From contig NZ_BBJS01000010.1 of the NCBI RefSeq assembly GCF_000739895.2, forward strand, positions 1-63,795: a DNA stretch of 63,795 nucleotides, in the 5' to 3' direction. Positions 19,790 to 27,595 of this stretch are shown in pieces. The notes beneath the pieces are model-generated. The model was not told the DNA's origin. It searched no databases and saw only the letters and a program-made list of their open reading frames with translations. The translations under genes were made by a program, and so were the position numbers. Source of the stretch: Sphingomonas paucimobilis NBRC 13935 (GTDB taxonomy: Bacteria; Pseudomonadota; Alphaproteobacteria; Sphingomonadales; Sphingomonadaceae). The first letter of the stretch is position 1, and each line of letters begins with the position of its first letter.

Positions 19790-20025
19790 GACTTCACCTC
19801 CACTTCGTCCAGGCGGAGCGCCGCCATGGCCGCGATGGCCGGGGCGGTGTCGCCGGCAGCGGCCGCTTTGACGGCCGCCGCGAGTTGCAGGGTCACGCCG
19901 ATCGCATGGGTCATGATGGCGGCGCGGGCGTGGGCTTCGCGCAGGGTCAGGGGGGCGGCGCGGCGGACATCGCCGTCGCGGACCACCTCCAGCGCGCGCA
20001 GGCTTTGGGTGAGGGTGGCGTACAT
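19786..20025 (-). CDS. Hypothetical phage protein, helical
   Basis: 79 aa starting MYATLTQSLRALEVV, Ala-rich and predicted helical throughout. Start ATG 20025 overlaps the stop of the zinc-ribbon-like gene. No function can be assigned. Confidence 0.6.
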   Translation of the reverse strand: MYATLTQSLRALEVVRDGDVRRAAPLTLREAHARAAIMTHAIGVTLQLAAAVKAAAAGDTAPAIAAMAALRLDEVEVKS

Positions 20026-20486
20026 CACGCGGGTTCTTCGAGTTTGAGGCGTCGCACGACCCACCCGACTATTGCCTGTGCCTGGAAGGCGATCGGGTCG
20101 GTCAGGGTGGTGGGGAGTTCATCGGCAAGAATGGCGGTCGGATCGTCGCGCAGATGCTGACGCAGATCCTTCAGGCCAGATTCGAGCGCGGCGGATACCG
20201 AGCAGACCGCCTTTCTCCGATCCTCGATGGTGAAGATCGGGCGGGGCGGAACGGCCGGTTCGACGATCGGCGTCGTGGTGGCGGGCGCCTGGGCAAACCA
20301 GGCAAGGAAATCGGTGATGCAGGACGGGCAGAGATCATCCATCCCGTCCTTGCCGACGCGAGCGCCACCACTGTGACGCCGCGCCGCGATGCCGCCCCAA
20401 CCGTCCGGGCGCGCCTGGTCATCGGCAACGCTGTGTTCGGTGCCGCAACGATCGCAACGAAGTGTAAAGGTGGTGGCGATCGACAT
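20025..20486 (-). CDS. Zinc-ribbon-like phage protein
   Basis: 153 aa. CDRCGTEH near residue 10 and CPSC near residue 53 form a likely four-cysteine zinc site. A helical C-terminal half (AALESGLKDLRQHL, AFQAQAIVGWVVRRL) follows. It is part of the leftward operon between GapR and smaller unknown genes. Probably a nucleic-acid-binding early protein; the specific role is unknown. Confidence 0.65.
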   Translation of the reverse strand: MSIATTFTLRCDRCGTEHSVADDQARPDGWGGIAARRHSGGARVGKDGMDDLCPSCITDFLAWFAQAPATTTPIVEPAVPPRPIFTIEDRRKAVCSVSAALESGLKDLRQHLRDDPTAILADELPTTLTDPIAFQAQAIVGWVVRRLKLEEPA

Positions 20487-20749
20487 CAGATCATCCCCAG
20501 GGCCCGCATGTAGACCTCAAGGATCGCTTCTTCCTGCTGGTAATCCTCCCGCTTCTTCTTGCGGATGTTCATGATCGTGCGGACAGCCTTCTTGTCGAAA
20601 CCGCGCGCCTTGGCCTCGGCGAAAACATCCTTGATGTCGTCGGAGATACCCTTCTTCTCTTCCTCCAGGCGCTCGGCGCGCTCGATCAGCAGGCGCAGTT
20701 CATCCGCCGTTTGCTGATCGATCTTGGACAGGTCGGTTTCGGTTATCAT
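20486..20749 (-). CDS. GapR/DUF2312 family DNA-binding protein
   Basis: 87 aa, matching the alphaproteobacterial DUF2312 family. Caulobacter GapR binds AT-rich, overtwisted DNA and supports replication. The conserved [14 protein letters not shown] coiled-coil, [15 protein letters not shown] and [13 protein letters not shown] segments are all visible. A phage-borne copy could help phage replication or alter host chromosome behaviour. A 27-bp dyad element lies 56-82 bp upstream of its start. Confidence 0.9.
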   Translation of the reverse strand: MITETDLSKIDQQTADELRLLIERAERLEEEKKGISDDIKDVFAEAKARGFDKKAVRTIMNIRKKKREDYQQEEAILEVYMRALGMI

Positions 20750-20804
20750 GTCAGTCTCCCGTGGTGCTTGGTGGGGTGGGGTCTGCAGCTCTGGCCAGAG
20801 CCGA

Positions 20805-20831
20805 CTCTTGTAGAGAGGCGCTCAACAGGAG
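20805..20831. promoter_or_regulatory. Dyad element A (TTGT-N13-ACA), upstream of gapR
   Basis: CTCTTGTAGAGA-GGC-GCTCAACAGGAG is an imperfect copy of a 27-bp dyad also found at 34957, 40321 and 49224. The centre is about 69 bp upstream of the gapR start. Proposed binding site of the Ogr-like activator encoded at 21673-21981. Confidence 0.55.
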
Positions 20832-20840
20832 CCGGGCGGG

Positions 20841-21032
20841 TCAGAAATCGGGGGGCGGGCGGCGCGGGATGGGGTGGCAGTCCTTGGCCAGCGCCAGGCA
20901 GGCCGCGCCGCTGTCGAAGCGGACCGAGGCGAGCGCGCCCCGTACCGCCAGCACGTCGCAATGCTTGCCACGCGCCTGACCGAGCCCGAGATAGACGGCG
21001 CGGTCGCCATGACAGATGCCGGTCGCGACCAT
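20841..21032 (-). CDS. Small hypothetical phage protein
   Basis: 63 aa, beginning MVATGICHGDRAVYLGLG and containing GKHCDVLAVRGAL. Its start lies just after the stop of the 39-aa membrane protein (TGACATG). It looks like a compact beta protein. Its 3' end abuts dyad element A, so transcription of this unit may be separate from gapR. Function unknown. Confidence 0.5.
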   Translation of the reverse strand: MVATGICHGDRAVYLGLGQARGKHCDVLAVRGALASVRFDSGAACLALAKDCHPIPRRPPPDF

Positions 21033-21033
21033 G

Positions 21034-21153
21034 TCACCGCCGCGTGTCCTTCGCCTGCGCGGCGATGGTGACGATCACGAAGGGAATGGCGACGATCGCG
21101 ACGACGATGACGCCGAGTAGGCGAACCCAGGCGGGAACCGGTTTGCGGTCCAT
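21034..21153 (-). CDS. 39-aa single-pass membrane protein
   Basis: A very short gene with one hydrophobic helix (LLGVIVVAIVAIPFVIVTIA) between MDRKPVPAWVR and a charged tail. Its start overlaps the stop of the 135-aa gene upstream (TGATG) and it runs into the next start. Function unknown. Confidence 0.55.
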   Translation of the reverse strand: MDRKPVPAWVRLLGVIVVAIVAIPFVIVTIAAQAKDTRR

Positions 21154-21560
21154 CACCGGTCCCCCGCCAGCGTGGCGCAGGCCAGGCAGGTCGCATCATC
21201 GTGCCAGCCGCCGGCGTCGACGCCCGGCGATGTCTCCATGTCCCAGGCGCTGACCCCGCACCCGCGACAGATGCGCGGATGCGCGCCGGCCGGTGCGTTG
21301 TAGAGCTGATGATAGACATCCGGGTCGAAGGGGAAGACGGCGCGCAACTGGTCGAGCGTCGCGCGCAGCTTGGCGCGGACGCCGGGCGTCTCCAGCGACC
21401 GGAGGAGCTGCGCGGCGATGCTGACCCCTTCCGGCCCGCGTGCGATGCGGCGCGCCACATCGTCGTGCGACAGGCGGGCGGCCTGGCGGCGGAGCATCAG
21501 ATAGGCATCCGGGGTGAGCGGCTTACACGCGGCGGTGGAGGGGAGCGCGAAATGGAGCAT
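21153..21560 (-). CDS. Hypothetical phage protein with C-terminal cysteine cluster
   Basis: 135 aa. A helical N-terminal part (LTPDAYLMLRRQAARLSHDDVARRI) resembles a helix-turn-helix but lacks a clear family signature. The C-terminal half holds CRGCGVS and CLACAT, four cysteines spaced like a zinc site. It is encoded in the leftward early operon. Possible DNA-binding regulator (inference). Confidence 0.65.
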   Translation of the reverse strand: MLHFALPSTAACKPLTPDAYLMLRRQAARLSHDDVARRIARGPEGVSIAAQLLRSLETPGVRAKLRATLDQLRAVFPFDPDVYHQLYNAPAGAHPRICRGCGVSAWDMETSPGVDAGGWHDDATCLACATLAGDR

Positions 21561-21672
21561 GGCGGCGATCCTTTCGTGGCAAAGCGGGGGCGTTTCCCGC
21601 GACGGGGTGGTCGCGGGCGGGGGAAAGACGGGGCAGGGGTGGGGCGGTCAGGCCGCCCGGATCAGGGCGGCG

Positions 21673-21981
21673 TCATCCGGGTGGCGCGCTTTCGGCGGCC
21701 GCAGGCCGGTTGTCGTTGACCGGCTCCTTCTCGTCATCATTGGCGGGCTTGGCGCGCCACTGACCAAAGGGGAGGCGGACGGCGGGATTCGGCACGTCGC
21801 TGGGGCGGATCGAGCGGATCACCGCGAGCTGCACGACCATCGTGTGGCCGCACAGGTCATTGTCGCAGACGCACCGCAATTCGCGCGTCAGCAGGTCGAT
21901 ATGGACGCTGTCGCGCGTGATCGCCCGCGATCCGCAATGCGGGCAGGCGATGCCGGGAATTCGGACAAGCTTCTTCTTCAC
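21673..21981 (-). CDS. ogr: Ogr/Delta-like zinc-finger late activator
   Basis: 102 aa, matching the P2 Ogr / P4 Delta zinc-finger family. These proteins bind TGT-N12-ACA dyads near -55 and recruit RNA polymerase to late promoters. The metal site is CPHCG near residue 13 and CVCDNDLCGHTM near 38-48. A hydrophilic C-terminal extension follows, ending PVNDNRPAAAESAPPG. In P2, ogr follows gene D at the end of the late tail operon. Here it sits inside the leftward early operon, so its timing may differ. Its overlap with the next upstream gene is 4 bases. Confidence 0.8.
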   Translation of the reverse strand: MKKKLVRIPGIACPHCGSRAITRDSVHIDLLTRELRCVCDNDLCGHTMVVQLAVIRSIRPSDVPNPAVRLPFGQWRAKPANDDEKEPVNDNRPAAAESAPPG

Positions 21982-22472
21982 TGGTGGTTACCCCCGTCTT
22001 TCCCCGCGTCGGTTGCCATGGACGGGAGGAAACTGGTCAGGCGGCGCATCAGCGCGTCGATCGCGCCGGCCGACTGTTCCACCTCTGCGAGCGCGCGATG
22101 CACATCCAGCGGAGAGGCGTTGGACTGGGTGATACGGATGGCGGCGGCCATGGCCTCGCCAAATTCCTTGCTGGCGACGGCGATTTCGCCAAGCAGTTCG
22201 CGCGTGCAGGCTTCCTGCCGCTCGATCTGAATGCCGAGCTGGAACTCGAAGGCGTCGAAGAAGGGTGATCCCTGCCCGCCGGCCGCGATATAGGCGGCGT
22301 CGAGCGCCTGCGCCTGCGCGATCGAGGGGACGGTCTTGCAATTCGTCTGCGACCAGTAGCGCGCGGAGCGCAGCGCCCGGCCGGTGATGCGGCACACCTC
22401 TTCCCACCCGATCGCACCGGCGATACGGGTGATTGCGTCTGGATAGGTACGGGGCGCGCGGAGCTGGGTCAC
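21978..22472 (-). CDS. Phage regulatory-like protein (unknown)
   Basis: 164 aa. Its N-terminal region (YPDAITRIAGAIGWEEVCRITGRALRSARYW, residues 10-40) looks like a helix-turn-helix used by phage CII-like regulators. A long helical stretch with SPLDVHRALAEVEQSAGAID follows. It lies between the Ogr-like gene and a small membrane protein, with 4-base overlaps. A CII-type role is plausible but not shown. Confidence 0.55.
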   Translation of the reverse strand: MTQLRAPRTYPDAITRIAGAIGWEEVCRITGRALRSARYWSQTNCKTVPSIAQAQALDAAYIAAGGQGSPFFDAFEFQLGIQIERQEACTRELLGEIAVASKEFGEAMAAAIRITQSNASPLDVHRALAEVEQSAGAIDALMRRLTSFLPSMATDAGKDGGNHQ

Positions 22473-22672
22473 GCCACGCCCTGAGACGTCGTGCTATCGG
22501 AAGGGCATTCGTCCATTAGCGCAAAGCCGCCCTCACCGCGGAGAGCAGCGGTGATACGATGCCAGTTCTCGTCCAATTCCGAGAAAATGGTCGCGATGGC
22601 GATTGCCCCCGCCCCGCCCATTACAGTCAGGCTGGCGAGCCCCAGGCAGTGCATGAACAATGCCGTATTCAT
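22469..22672 (-). CDS. Small membrane protein
   Basis: 67 aa with one hydrophobic segment (CLGLASLTVMGGAGAIAIATI, residues 9-29) and an acidic tail. Its overlap with both neighbours (4 bases) supports translation. Function unknown. Confidence 0.5.
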   Translation of the reverse strand: MNTALFMHCLGLASLTVMGGAGAIAIATIFSELDENWHRITAALRGEGGFALMDECPSDSTTSQGVA

Positions 22673-22983
22673 GACTTAACACACTGCATAATGGCGCGCC
22701 GATTGCCGGGGACAGTCGGCGCGCCGCCCTCTACCACCTCGTTGCCTGGGAGTACGGAGGAGATGGGTTCGGGATCGAAAATGTCAGGACACAGCAGGTG
22801 ACGGGGTACACCGGTGCTATGCTCGATGGCTATCGCCTCCGAAGGTTCAGCACGACAGTTTCCCCGGAGTCGCTTGGATATGGCAGGCTGCCGTTTTCCG
22901 ACGATCTCCGCCAAGGCCGCCTGCGATCCAGCGATCCGCAGCGCTTCCTTGAACGCATTTTCCGGGGTCATGGGCTGTTCCAT
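22669..22983 (-). CDS. Cro/YdaS-like phage regulator
   Basis: 104 aa, first gene of the leftward operon. The helix-turn-helix of the YdaS/Cro type is seen in AFKEALRIAGSQAALAEIVG, then KRQPAISKRLRG. ATG 22983 (MEQPMTPENAF) is preferred over an upstream in-frame ATG at 23025. It is divergent from the CI-like gene at 23067, the normal arrangement for a lysis/lysogeny switch. Confidence 0.8.
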   Translation of the reverse strand: MEQPMTPENAFKEALRIAGSQAALAEIVGKRQPAISKRLRGNCRAEPSEAIAIEHSTGVPRHLLCPDIFDPEPISSVLPGNEVVEGGAPTVPGNRRAIMQCVKS

Positions 22984-22993
22984 GACCCCGATG

Positions 22994-23009
22994 TATTCCG
23001 CGCGGAATA
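22994..23009. promoter_or_regulatory. Perfect palindrome in the cI/cro-like intergenic region
   Basis: TATTCCGCGCGGAATA is a 16-bp perfect palindrome 11 bp upstream of the Cro-like start, inside the 83-bp divergent control region. It is a natural operator candidate for one of the two regulators. Two TTATATT repeats follow at about 23038-23056. Confidence 0.5.
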
Positions 23010-23066
23010 GGTGAGTCAATACCAAAGTGCGATGGTTTTATATTCCTGCGGTTATATTTTCCGGCC

Positions 23067-23543
23067 GTGATTAGAAGCGATCGAGTGAGGTCCCGCATGG
23101 ACGCCGTTGGGCTGACCCAGTCCGGGTTGGCTCGGCGCGTTGGCGTGACCCAGGGTGCCATAGCTAAAATCGCCAAGAACAATCCGAACGGTTCTTCTTA
23201 TCTGCATAAGATTGCACAGGTGTTGGAGACGACGCCGGCGTATCTGACCGGGGAGACAGACGATCCGAGTGAGGGCGCGCCGCCCCCACCACCTCCTTCT
23301 CCGGTGACGGTCCGTTTGGAGGTCACACTTGGATCGGAGGAGGCTCTAGCCCTGATGTTCGAGGGGCTGTTGGCGGGGCTGGATCCGAACGCGTCGCGGG
23401 CATCGCACGCTCGGCTGCTTGCACGTAAGCTTCCCATTGCGCTGTCATCTCTGCGATCTTTGCGGACCGTGCCGGATCATGATCCGGCGTCATCAGAAGC
23501 CGACGCAGATCTCGCCACAGCGAATTCCGAACCTCGACCGTGA
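23067..23543 (+). CDS. CI-like phage repressor (no peptidase domain)
   Basis: 158 aa. An XRE-type helix-turn-helix spans residues 5-62 (MDAVGLTQSGLARRVGVTQG, then AIAKI). The rest has a Pro-rich linker and a helical segment without the S24/LexA autocleavage Ser-Lys pair. It starts at GTG 23067; ATG 23097 is an alternative. It is divergent from the Cro-like gene and is therefore the likely maintenance repressor. Because it cannot cleave itself, induction should need an antirepressor (see 52313-52824). Confidence 0.75.
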   Translation: MIRSDRVRSRMDAVGLTQSGLARRVGVTQGAIAKIAKNNPNGSSYLHKIAQVLETTPAYLTGETDDPSEGAPPPPPPSPVTVRLEVTLGSEEALALMFEGLLAGLDPNASRASHARLLARKLPIALSSLRSLRTVPDHDPASSEADADLATANSEPRP

Positions 23544-23635
23544 CCGAACAGGCGATCTCGCATGGCGAGCAGCGCTGCTCGCACGCCGGGGTCGCGCGGA
23601 CCAGCCGCCCGCCCATCACCGGGCACCCCGCATGA
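23540..23635 (+). CDS. 31-aa coupled ORF
   Basis: A short frame from GTG 23540 that overlaps the repressor stop (GTGA) and the start of the next gene (ATGA). It encodes MTEQAISHGEQRCSHAGVA and a Pro-rich end. The exact coupling at both ends is the only evidence; it may merely carry ribosomes to 23632. Confidence 0.35.
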   Translation: MTEQAISHGEQRCSHAGVARTSRPPITGHPA

Positions 23636-24147
23636 GCGAGCCGGTCACGCTGTCGCCGCGCCAGCGCGAATGCCTGCGACTGATCTGGTCGCGGCGCGCC
23701 ACGTCGAAGGAGATCGCGGCGGAGCTGGGGATCAGCAAGTCGACGGTGGACAAGTATATCGCCGAGGCGATCGAGCTGACCGGCGCGCGCGATCGGCGCC
23801 AGGCGGCCGCGATGGTCTTTGGCGAAACCCCGATTTTGCAGGGGGAAGGGCGGGAGATCGCCCCCGTCGAAACACCCCCTGCAGAATCGCACTCCCATTC
23901 TGCATGGGTATCGGCGCCGGCCGCCGCCACCCTAACCCATGACCGGTCGATCGAAGGGGTCCCGTTCTGGCCATCTTCGGGAGAAAGGCGGCGCCTCAAC
24001 ACGCTTTCGCTGTTGCAGACGCTGGGTCGGATCGGACTGATCGCGGTGGCATCGCTCGCTGCCCTGGCGCTGGCTATGGCGCTGGGTAGCGGACTTCCCT
24101 CCGTCGCAAAGCCGGTGCTTCGCGCCTTCGATCGACTCACGGGATAA
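23632..24147 (+). CDS. LuxR-type HTH protein with C-terminal membrane anchor
   Basis: 171 aa. Residues 1-60 are a GerE/LuxR DNA-binding domain (LSPRQRECLRLIWSRRATSK, then EIAAELGISKSTVDKYI). A hydrophobic helix near the C-terminus (IGLIAVASLAALALAMALG) would tether it to the inner membrane. It follows the CI-like repressor in the rightward operon. A membrane-anchored phage regulator of this kind could sense envelope state; that is inference. Confidence 0.75.
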   Translation: MSEPVTLSPRQRECLRLIWSRRATSKEIAAELGISKSTVDKYIAEAIELTGARDRRQAAAMVFGETPILQGEGREIAPVETPPAESHSHSAWVSAPAAATLTHDRSIEGVPFWPSSGERRRLNTLSLLQTLGRIGLIAVASLAALALAMALGSGLPSVAKPVLRAFDRLTG

Positions 24148-24179
24148 TCGCGGGGGCCTCCCCCGCACGGGAGGTCGAT

Positions 24180-24557
24180 ATGGCGAGCATGGAAACGAGG
24201 ATCGGCGTGGCGCAGGCCGTGGGCCTGCCGCTGATGCGGGCGGAAAAGCTGCTGGACGAGGCGTTCGTCCTGCTGGCGCAGGCATCGGCCGCCGCGGTTG
24301 AGGGTCGCCGCTCGGCGCGCCTGCCGTTGCACGCCGGGCATGATGCCATCGACCAGGTAGTTGCGGCGCAACAGACGCTGATGGTGGCGCGCAAGGCTGT
24401 CCACACGGCGCATTATGGCTTCCGCGACATCGCCGATGGCATGGCGGTGCCGGCGCGCGCGTATGGCGACCATGGCGACACGCCGCGCGAGAACGTCATT
24501 CCGGTGGTGCCGGGCAATGCCGGCGCGCATCTGGCGATCGTTCAGGATGTGGCCTGA
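24180..24557 (+). CDS. Hypothetical phage protein
   Basis: 125 aa, Ala-rich and helical, beginning MASMETRIGVAQAVGLPLMR. It contains HAGHDAIDQVVAAQQTLMVA. No membrane segment and no known fold was recognised. It lies in the rightward operon after the LuxR-like gene, preceded by GGAGG at 24170-24174. Confidence 0.6.
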   Translation: MASMETRIGVAQAVGLPLMRAEKLLDEAFVLLAQASAAAVEGRRSARLPLHAGHDAIDQVVAAQQTLMVARKAVHTAHYGFRDIADGMAVPARAYGDHGDTPRENVIPVVPGNAGAHLAIVQDVA

Positions 24558-24604
24558 CCCGGCCGGGTTGACGCGGTGCCGTCCGGAGCCCGATGGGGTG
24601 GCGT

Positions 24605-25069
24605 ATGAGCCTCTTCCTCTTTCTCGGGGTGATGACCCTGTGCTGCGCCTATGCGCTGGCACGGGGCGGACCGCCCGAGCGGGCCTCGGCGCTGTTGCAG
24701 CTCGGCGCCTTCGCGTCGGACGAAGCGGTGCATCGGCTGGTCGACGGGCGCGCGTACACGGCGCTGGCGGCGGGATCGGCGCTGGTCGACCTGTCGTTGC
24801 TGGTGGCGCTGACCGTGCTGGCGTCGCGGTCGACGCGGCATTGGCCTTTGTGGGTCGCGGGTTGGCAGTTGGCGGCGATCGTCGCGCACCTGGCCAAGCT
24901 GCTGGATCCAGCGATGCAGGCGACGGGGTACGCGATCCAGTTGCAGATCTGGGCCTATCCCATGCTGCTGGCGACGGCGGCCGGTGCCTGGCGGTATCAG
25001 ACGCGGCGATCGGCCGGGCTGATCGAGCCGGACTGGAAGACGCTGGACGGGCGGCCGATCGTCGCCTGA
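24605..25069 (+). CDS. Multi-pass membrane protein
   Basis: 154 aa with about four hydrophobic segments (LFLFLGVMTLCCAYAL, ALVDLSLLVALTVLA, WPLWVAGWQLAAIVAHL, AYPMLLATAAGAW). Not recognised as a known family. Located between unknown small genes of the rightward phage operon, so it could be an exclusion or immunity factor (inference). Confidence 0.6.
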   Translation: MSLFLFLGVMTLCCAYALARGGPPERASALLQLGAFASDEAVHRLVDGRAYTALAAGSALVDLSLLVALTVLASRSTRHWPLWVAGWQLAAIVAHLAKLLDPAMQATGYAIQLQIWAYPMLLATAAGAWRYQTRRSAGLIEPDWKTLDGRPIVA

Positions 25070-25073
25070 CCGG

Positions 25074-25439
25074 GTGCCGCCCGTGATCCGGGCGGAGCGC
25101 AAGCGGATGGCGGCGGAGATCTTCATCGAGCGGCGCGACCGGGACGCGGTGTTCGTCGAGGTCGAGGGCGGCTTTGGCGAACCGGCCTGGGACATGCTGC
25201 TGATCCTCTACATCGTCGATGCGGAGGGCAAGGTGGCGACGCGCCAGGAGTTGCTGGTCGCGGCCCATGTCGAGCGCGAGATCGCCGAGCCCTATATCGG
25301 CTGGCTGATTTCCAAGGGGCTGGCGGGGTTCGGTGACGAGGAGGGGACCGTCCGTTTGCTCGATGCCGGTCGGACGATGATGGACGCCTATCTCGATCGG
25401 CGCGGTATGCGCGGCCATGACAAGAAATTCATGCATTAA
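25074..25439 (+). CDS. Winged-helix-like phage protein
   Basis: 121 aa from GTG 25074, or 110 aa from ATG 25107 which has a better GGAG upstream. The segment AWDMLLILYIVDAEGKVATR followed by HVEREIAEPYIGWLISKGL looks like a MarR-like winged helix. Probably a small DNA-binding protein of the early region. Confidence 0.6.
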   Translation: MPPVIRAERKRMAAEIFIERRDRDAVFVEVEGGFGEPAWDMLLILYIVDAEGKVATRQELLVAAHVEREIAEPYIGWLISKGLAGFGDEEGTVRLLDAGRTMMDAYLDRRGMRGHDKKFMH

Positions 25440-25630
25440 CCGGCACTTGTCGGGGCAGGGCGGCGGCCGCCATCCCAATTAAGTACTGTATGATTTTGCA
25501 GGGGTGACGGTTTTCCGCCGTTTTTGCGCGTCGTCGCGGCGATGCACCCATAATGGTGATAGTTGTCTTTGATCTGAATGGGATCGGCCGGAAATCGTAT
25601 GTCGATCGGCAACAATTCTTGGGGGTGGGG

Positions 25631-26242
25631 ATGGAAACAGAGGCGAAGAAGGGCGGGCGCAAGCTCGGTCGTCTGGGATGCGGTGTGGCGCTTGGCGTCA
25701 TGGTGCTGATCGGGGTGATCGGGGCGCTGGCGGACGGCGATGCGGGGGCGGGGAATAGCTCCGCCTCGTCGGGCACGACAGCTCCAGCGAAGGCCGATGC
25801 AACTGCCGAAGCGCGACAGGCCTTCGTCGCCAATTACAAGGCTGTCATCGCCGCCGCGAAGCCCTGCGATGCGATGATGGGCGGCATAGAGGAGGCCGCC
25901 AAGTCGGGATCTCCGCTGACCCTTTATCAGGCCGCGAAGGCGGGCCAGGAAGCGTGCGAGGGCAGTTGGACAAAAATCAGAGCGATCGAACCGGCGGATC
26001 TGCCGGACGCTGCGGCGGATAAGGAGAAGGCCGCGCTAAAGACGTGCAGCGGCGCCTATTTCCTGCGCCAACGCGCCATGGAGACGGCGATGGAGATCGC
26101 GGACGGTGATGCCAAGCCGTCGAAGCTGTCGACCTTTCAGGAGGATATGCGCGATGGCCAGGCCGCCGTCATGATGTGCGTGGCGCAGTATATCGAGGCG
26201 AGCGAACCGGCAGGCGTTAAGCTGGATCAGATGAAGATTTAA
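25631..26242 (+). CDS. Membrane-anchored hypothetical protein
   Basis: 203 aa. One membrane helix at residues 17-36 (CGVALGVMVLIGVIGALADG) is followed by a Ser/Thr/Ala linker and a helical domain of about 140 residues with five cysteines that could face the periplasm. ATG 25631 follows GGGGGTGGGG. The family is not recognised. GC content here is still phage-like; the AT-richer cassette starts right after it. Confidence 0.6.
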   Translation: METEAKKGGRKLGRLGCGVALGVMVLIGVIGALADGDAGAGNSSASSGTTAPAKADATAEARQAFVANYKAVIAAAKPCDAMMGGIEEAAKSGSPLTLYQAAKAGQEACEGSWTKIRAIEPADLPDAAADKEKAALKTCSGAYFLRQRAMETAMEIADGDAKPSKLSTFQEDMRDGQAAVMMCVAQYIEASEPAGVKLDQMKI

Positions 26243-26282
26243 ACATCATGTGGTTTTCGATACTCACCGAAGGGCGCATATA

Positions 26283-26801
26283 ATGAGCGTCGGGCAATTG
26301 CTATCGGACCCTACAAGCTTTTGGTTGCTCAAAGCCGCTGACTTTTGGGTTGGGGCAGTTGGGTTCTTAATAACCGCCGTCACGTTTTTCCTTGGCTGGT
26401 ATAAGCTAACCAAAGTTCAATCTGAGGTTAAAGCGGTAAAGTCTCGGATTGCACATTATGACGCTATCTTCGAGTCGAACGGAATGGCCGCAAAATATCA
26501 AGAAATGATGGGTAAGCTAGATGAGGCTGATGTCGATTGGAAAATGATCGCGAGCATCATGACTTCGATTAAAATTGATAGTGTAGGCATAGAACTAACT
26601 CTCAAAGAGGCTGACAAAGTCGATCTTGGAGAGGAGGTTCGAAAAAATTCAATCAAGCTGGAAAAGATAATATCTGGTATCGAAAACTCGGTAACCGGAA
26701 ATGGCGTTTTGCCTGATAAAGCGTATGTTCAAAAAACAATCCGGTCTGGACGCGAGATAGTCGGGAAATCTCTGCGCGTTTTCAAGGAGTTGGTTCAATG
26801 A
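26283..26801 (+). CDS. Membrane/coiled-coil cargo protein (cassette gene 1)
   Basis: 172 aa. A transmembrane helix lies at about residues 23-38 (GAVGFLITAVTFFLGW) and a long coiled-coil-like cytoplasmic part follows (KVQSEVKAVKSRIAHYDAI onward). Base and codon use is clearly AT-richer than the surrounding phage genes (codons such as AAA, ATA, TTA are common), a sign of separate transfer. Its stop overlaps the next ATG (ATGA). No known family recognised; the pairing with the next gene suggests a two-component cargo function such as superinfection exclusion or defence. Confidence 0.65.
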   Translation: MSVGQLLSDPTSFWLLKAADFWVGAVGFLITAVTFFLGWYKLTKVQSEVKAVKSRIAHYDAIFESNGMAAKYQEMMGKLDEADVDWKMIASIMTSIKIDSVGIELTLKEADKVDLGEEVRKNSIKLEKIISGIENSVTGNGVLPDKAYVQKTIRSGREIVGKSLRVFKELVQ

Positions 26802-27160
26802 GCGAAGAGCAATCAGGAAAAAATCGGCTTCTAGTCGCTAGGCTTTTTAAGAAGACCCAAGAAAAAAGCGTAGCTTGGTTGCTCAATGGGAACAGAGACC
26901 CCATGGCGGAGCTTGGCGCGTACAGAATAACTCTTGATACCTCTTTCAGTGGTAGCGGTATGGTCGAAAACCTGTACATATTTAGCTTGCAGGGGGAGTT
27001 GATTGAGCATTTAACTGACGAGTCTTTGGATGAAGTTTCAACCGCACCCTTTGGGTACGAAAGCTATTATTCCCTAATGTCTAAACTACGTGAAATGGCT
27101 TTTCGTCAGGCGGTTGGTGCTGATACCGCCGTTGACGACATACTGGACTTCCTAAAATGA
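26798..27160 (+). CDS. Cargo protein (cassette gene 2)
   Basis: 120 aa, soluble, AT-rich codon use. It starts MSEEQSGKNRLLVARLFKK and contains a likely beta region (AYRITLDTSFSGSGMVENLY) and a helical end. Translationally coupled to the membrane protein before it. No family recognised. Confidence 0.6.
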   Translation: MSEEQSGKNRLLVARLFKKTQEKSVAWLLNGNRDPMAELGAYRITLDTSFSGSGMVENLYIFSLQGELIEHLTDESLDEVSTAPFGYESYYSLMSKLREMAFRQAVGADTAVDDILDFLK

Positions 27161-27226
27161 CAAGCCATGTAGCTATGTCGAATATCTCATCCGCCTCGAT
27201 TGTGTCTCACGTTTCCGGCTTTTTTT

Positions 27227-27595
27227 ATGACTGATGAAAGTTGGAAAGACGGCTCAGGTCAGTTTCATATTGACACGGCTCTCATCGAAAAGTGGTTTGA
27301 AATCCCTGCAGACCAGGCGGTTGAAATCGAGCTCCCTCGGGTTTCACTTGATATGCTTTATGTAGCTATCGAAAAGCCATATTTTGCCTTAGCCGCACTC
27401 GTAAGAGCTATGAATGCGCAGAGGGCTGGGGATCAGCTAGAAATCGATGCGGCATTCGTTGATCTTCAAGCAGAGGTCAATAATGGCCTTAACAGTCTAA
27501 AACATTTTCAAACCATCATAATGGCAACTGCAACCAATACACCTCTTGATAATAACGGTCGGGTCATTGAGCGGGGTGATAGCAATGGAGAATGA
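27227..27595 (+). CDS. Cargo protein (cassette gene 3)
   Basis: 122 aa, acidic, AT-rich codon use. It starts MTDESWKDGSGQFHIDTALI and ends with a helical QAEVNNGLNSLKHFQTIIMA stretch. Separated from gene 2 by 66 bp, so it may have its own promoter. No family recognised. Confidence 0.6.
   Translation: MTDESWKDGSGQFHIDTALIEKWFEIPADQAVEIELPRVSLDMLYVAIEKPYFALAALVRAMNAQRAGDQLEIDAAFVDLQAEVNNGLNSLKHFQTIIMATATNTPLDNNGRVIERGDSNGE

Noticed and set aside
23067..23543. LexA-like self-cleaving repressor
   Set aside because: The C-terminal half has no S24 Ser/Lys motif and is too short, so RecA-stimulated autocleavage is unlikely.
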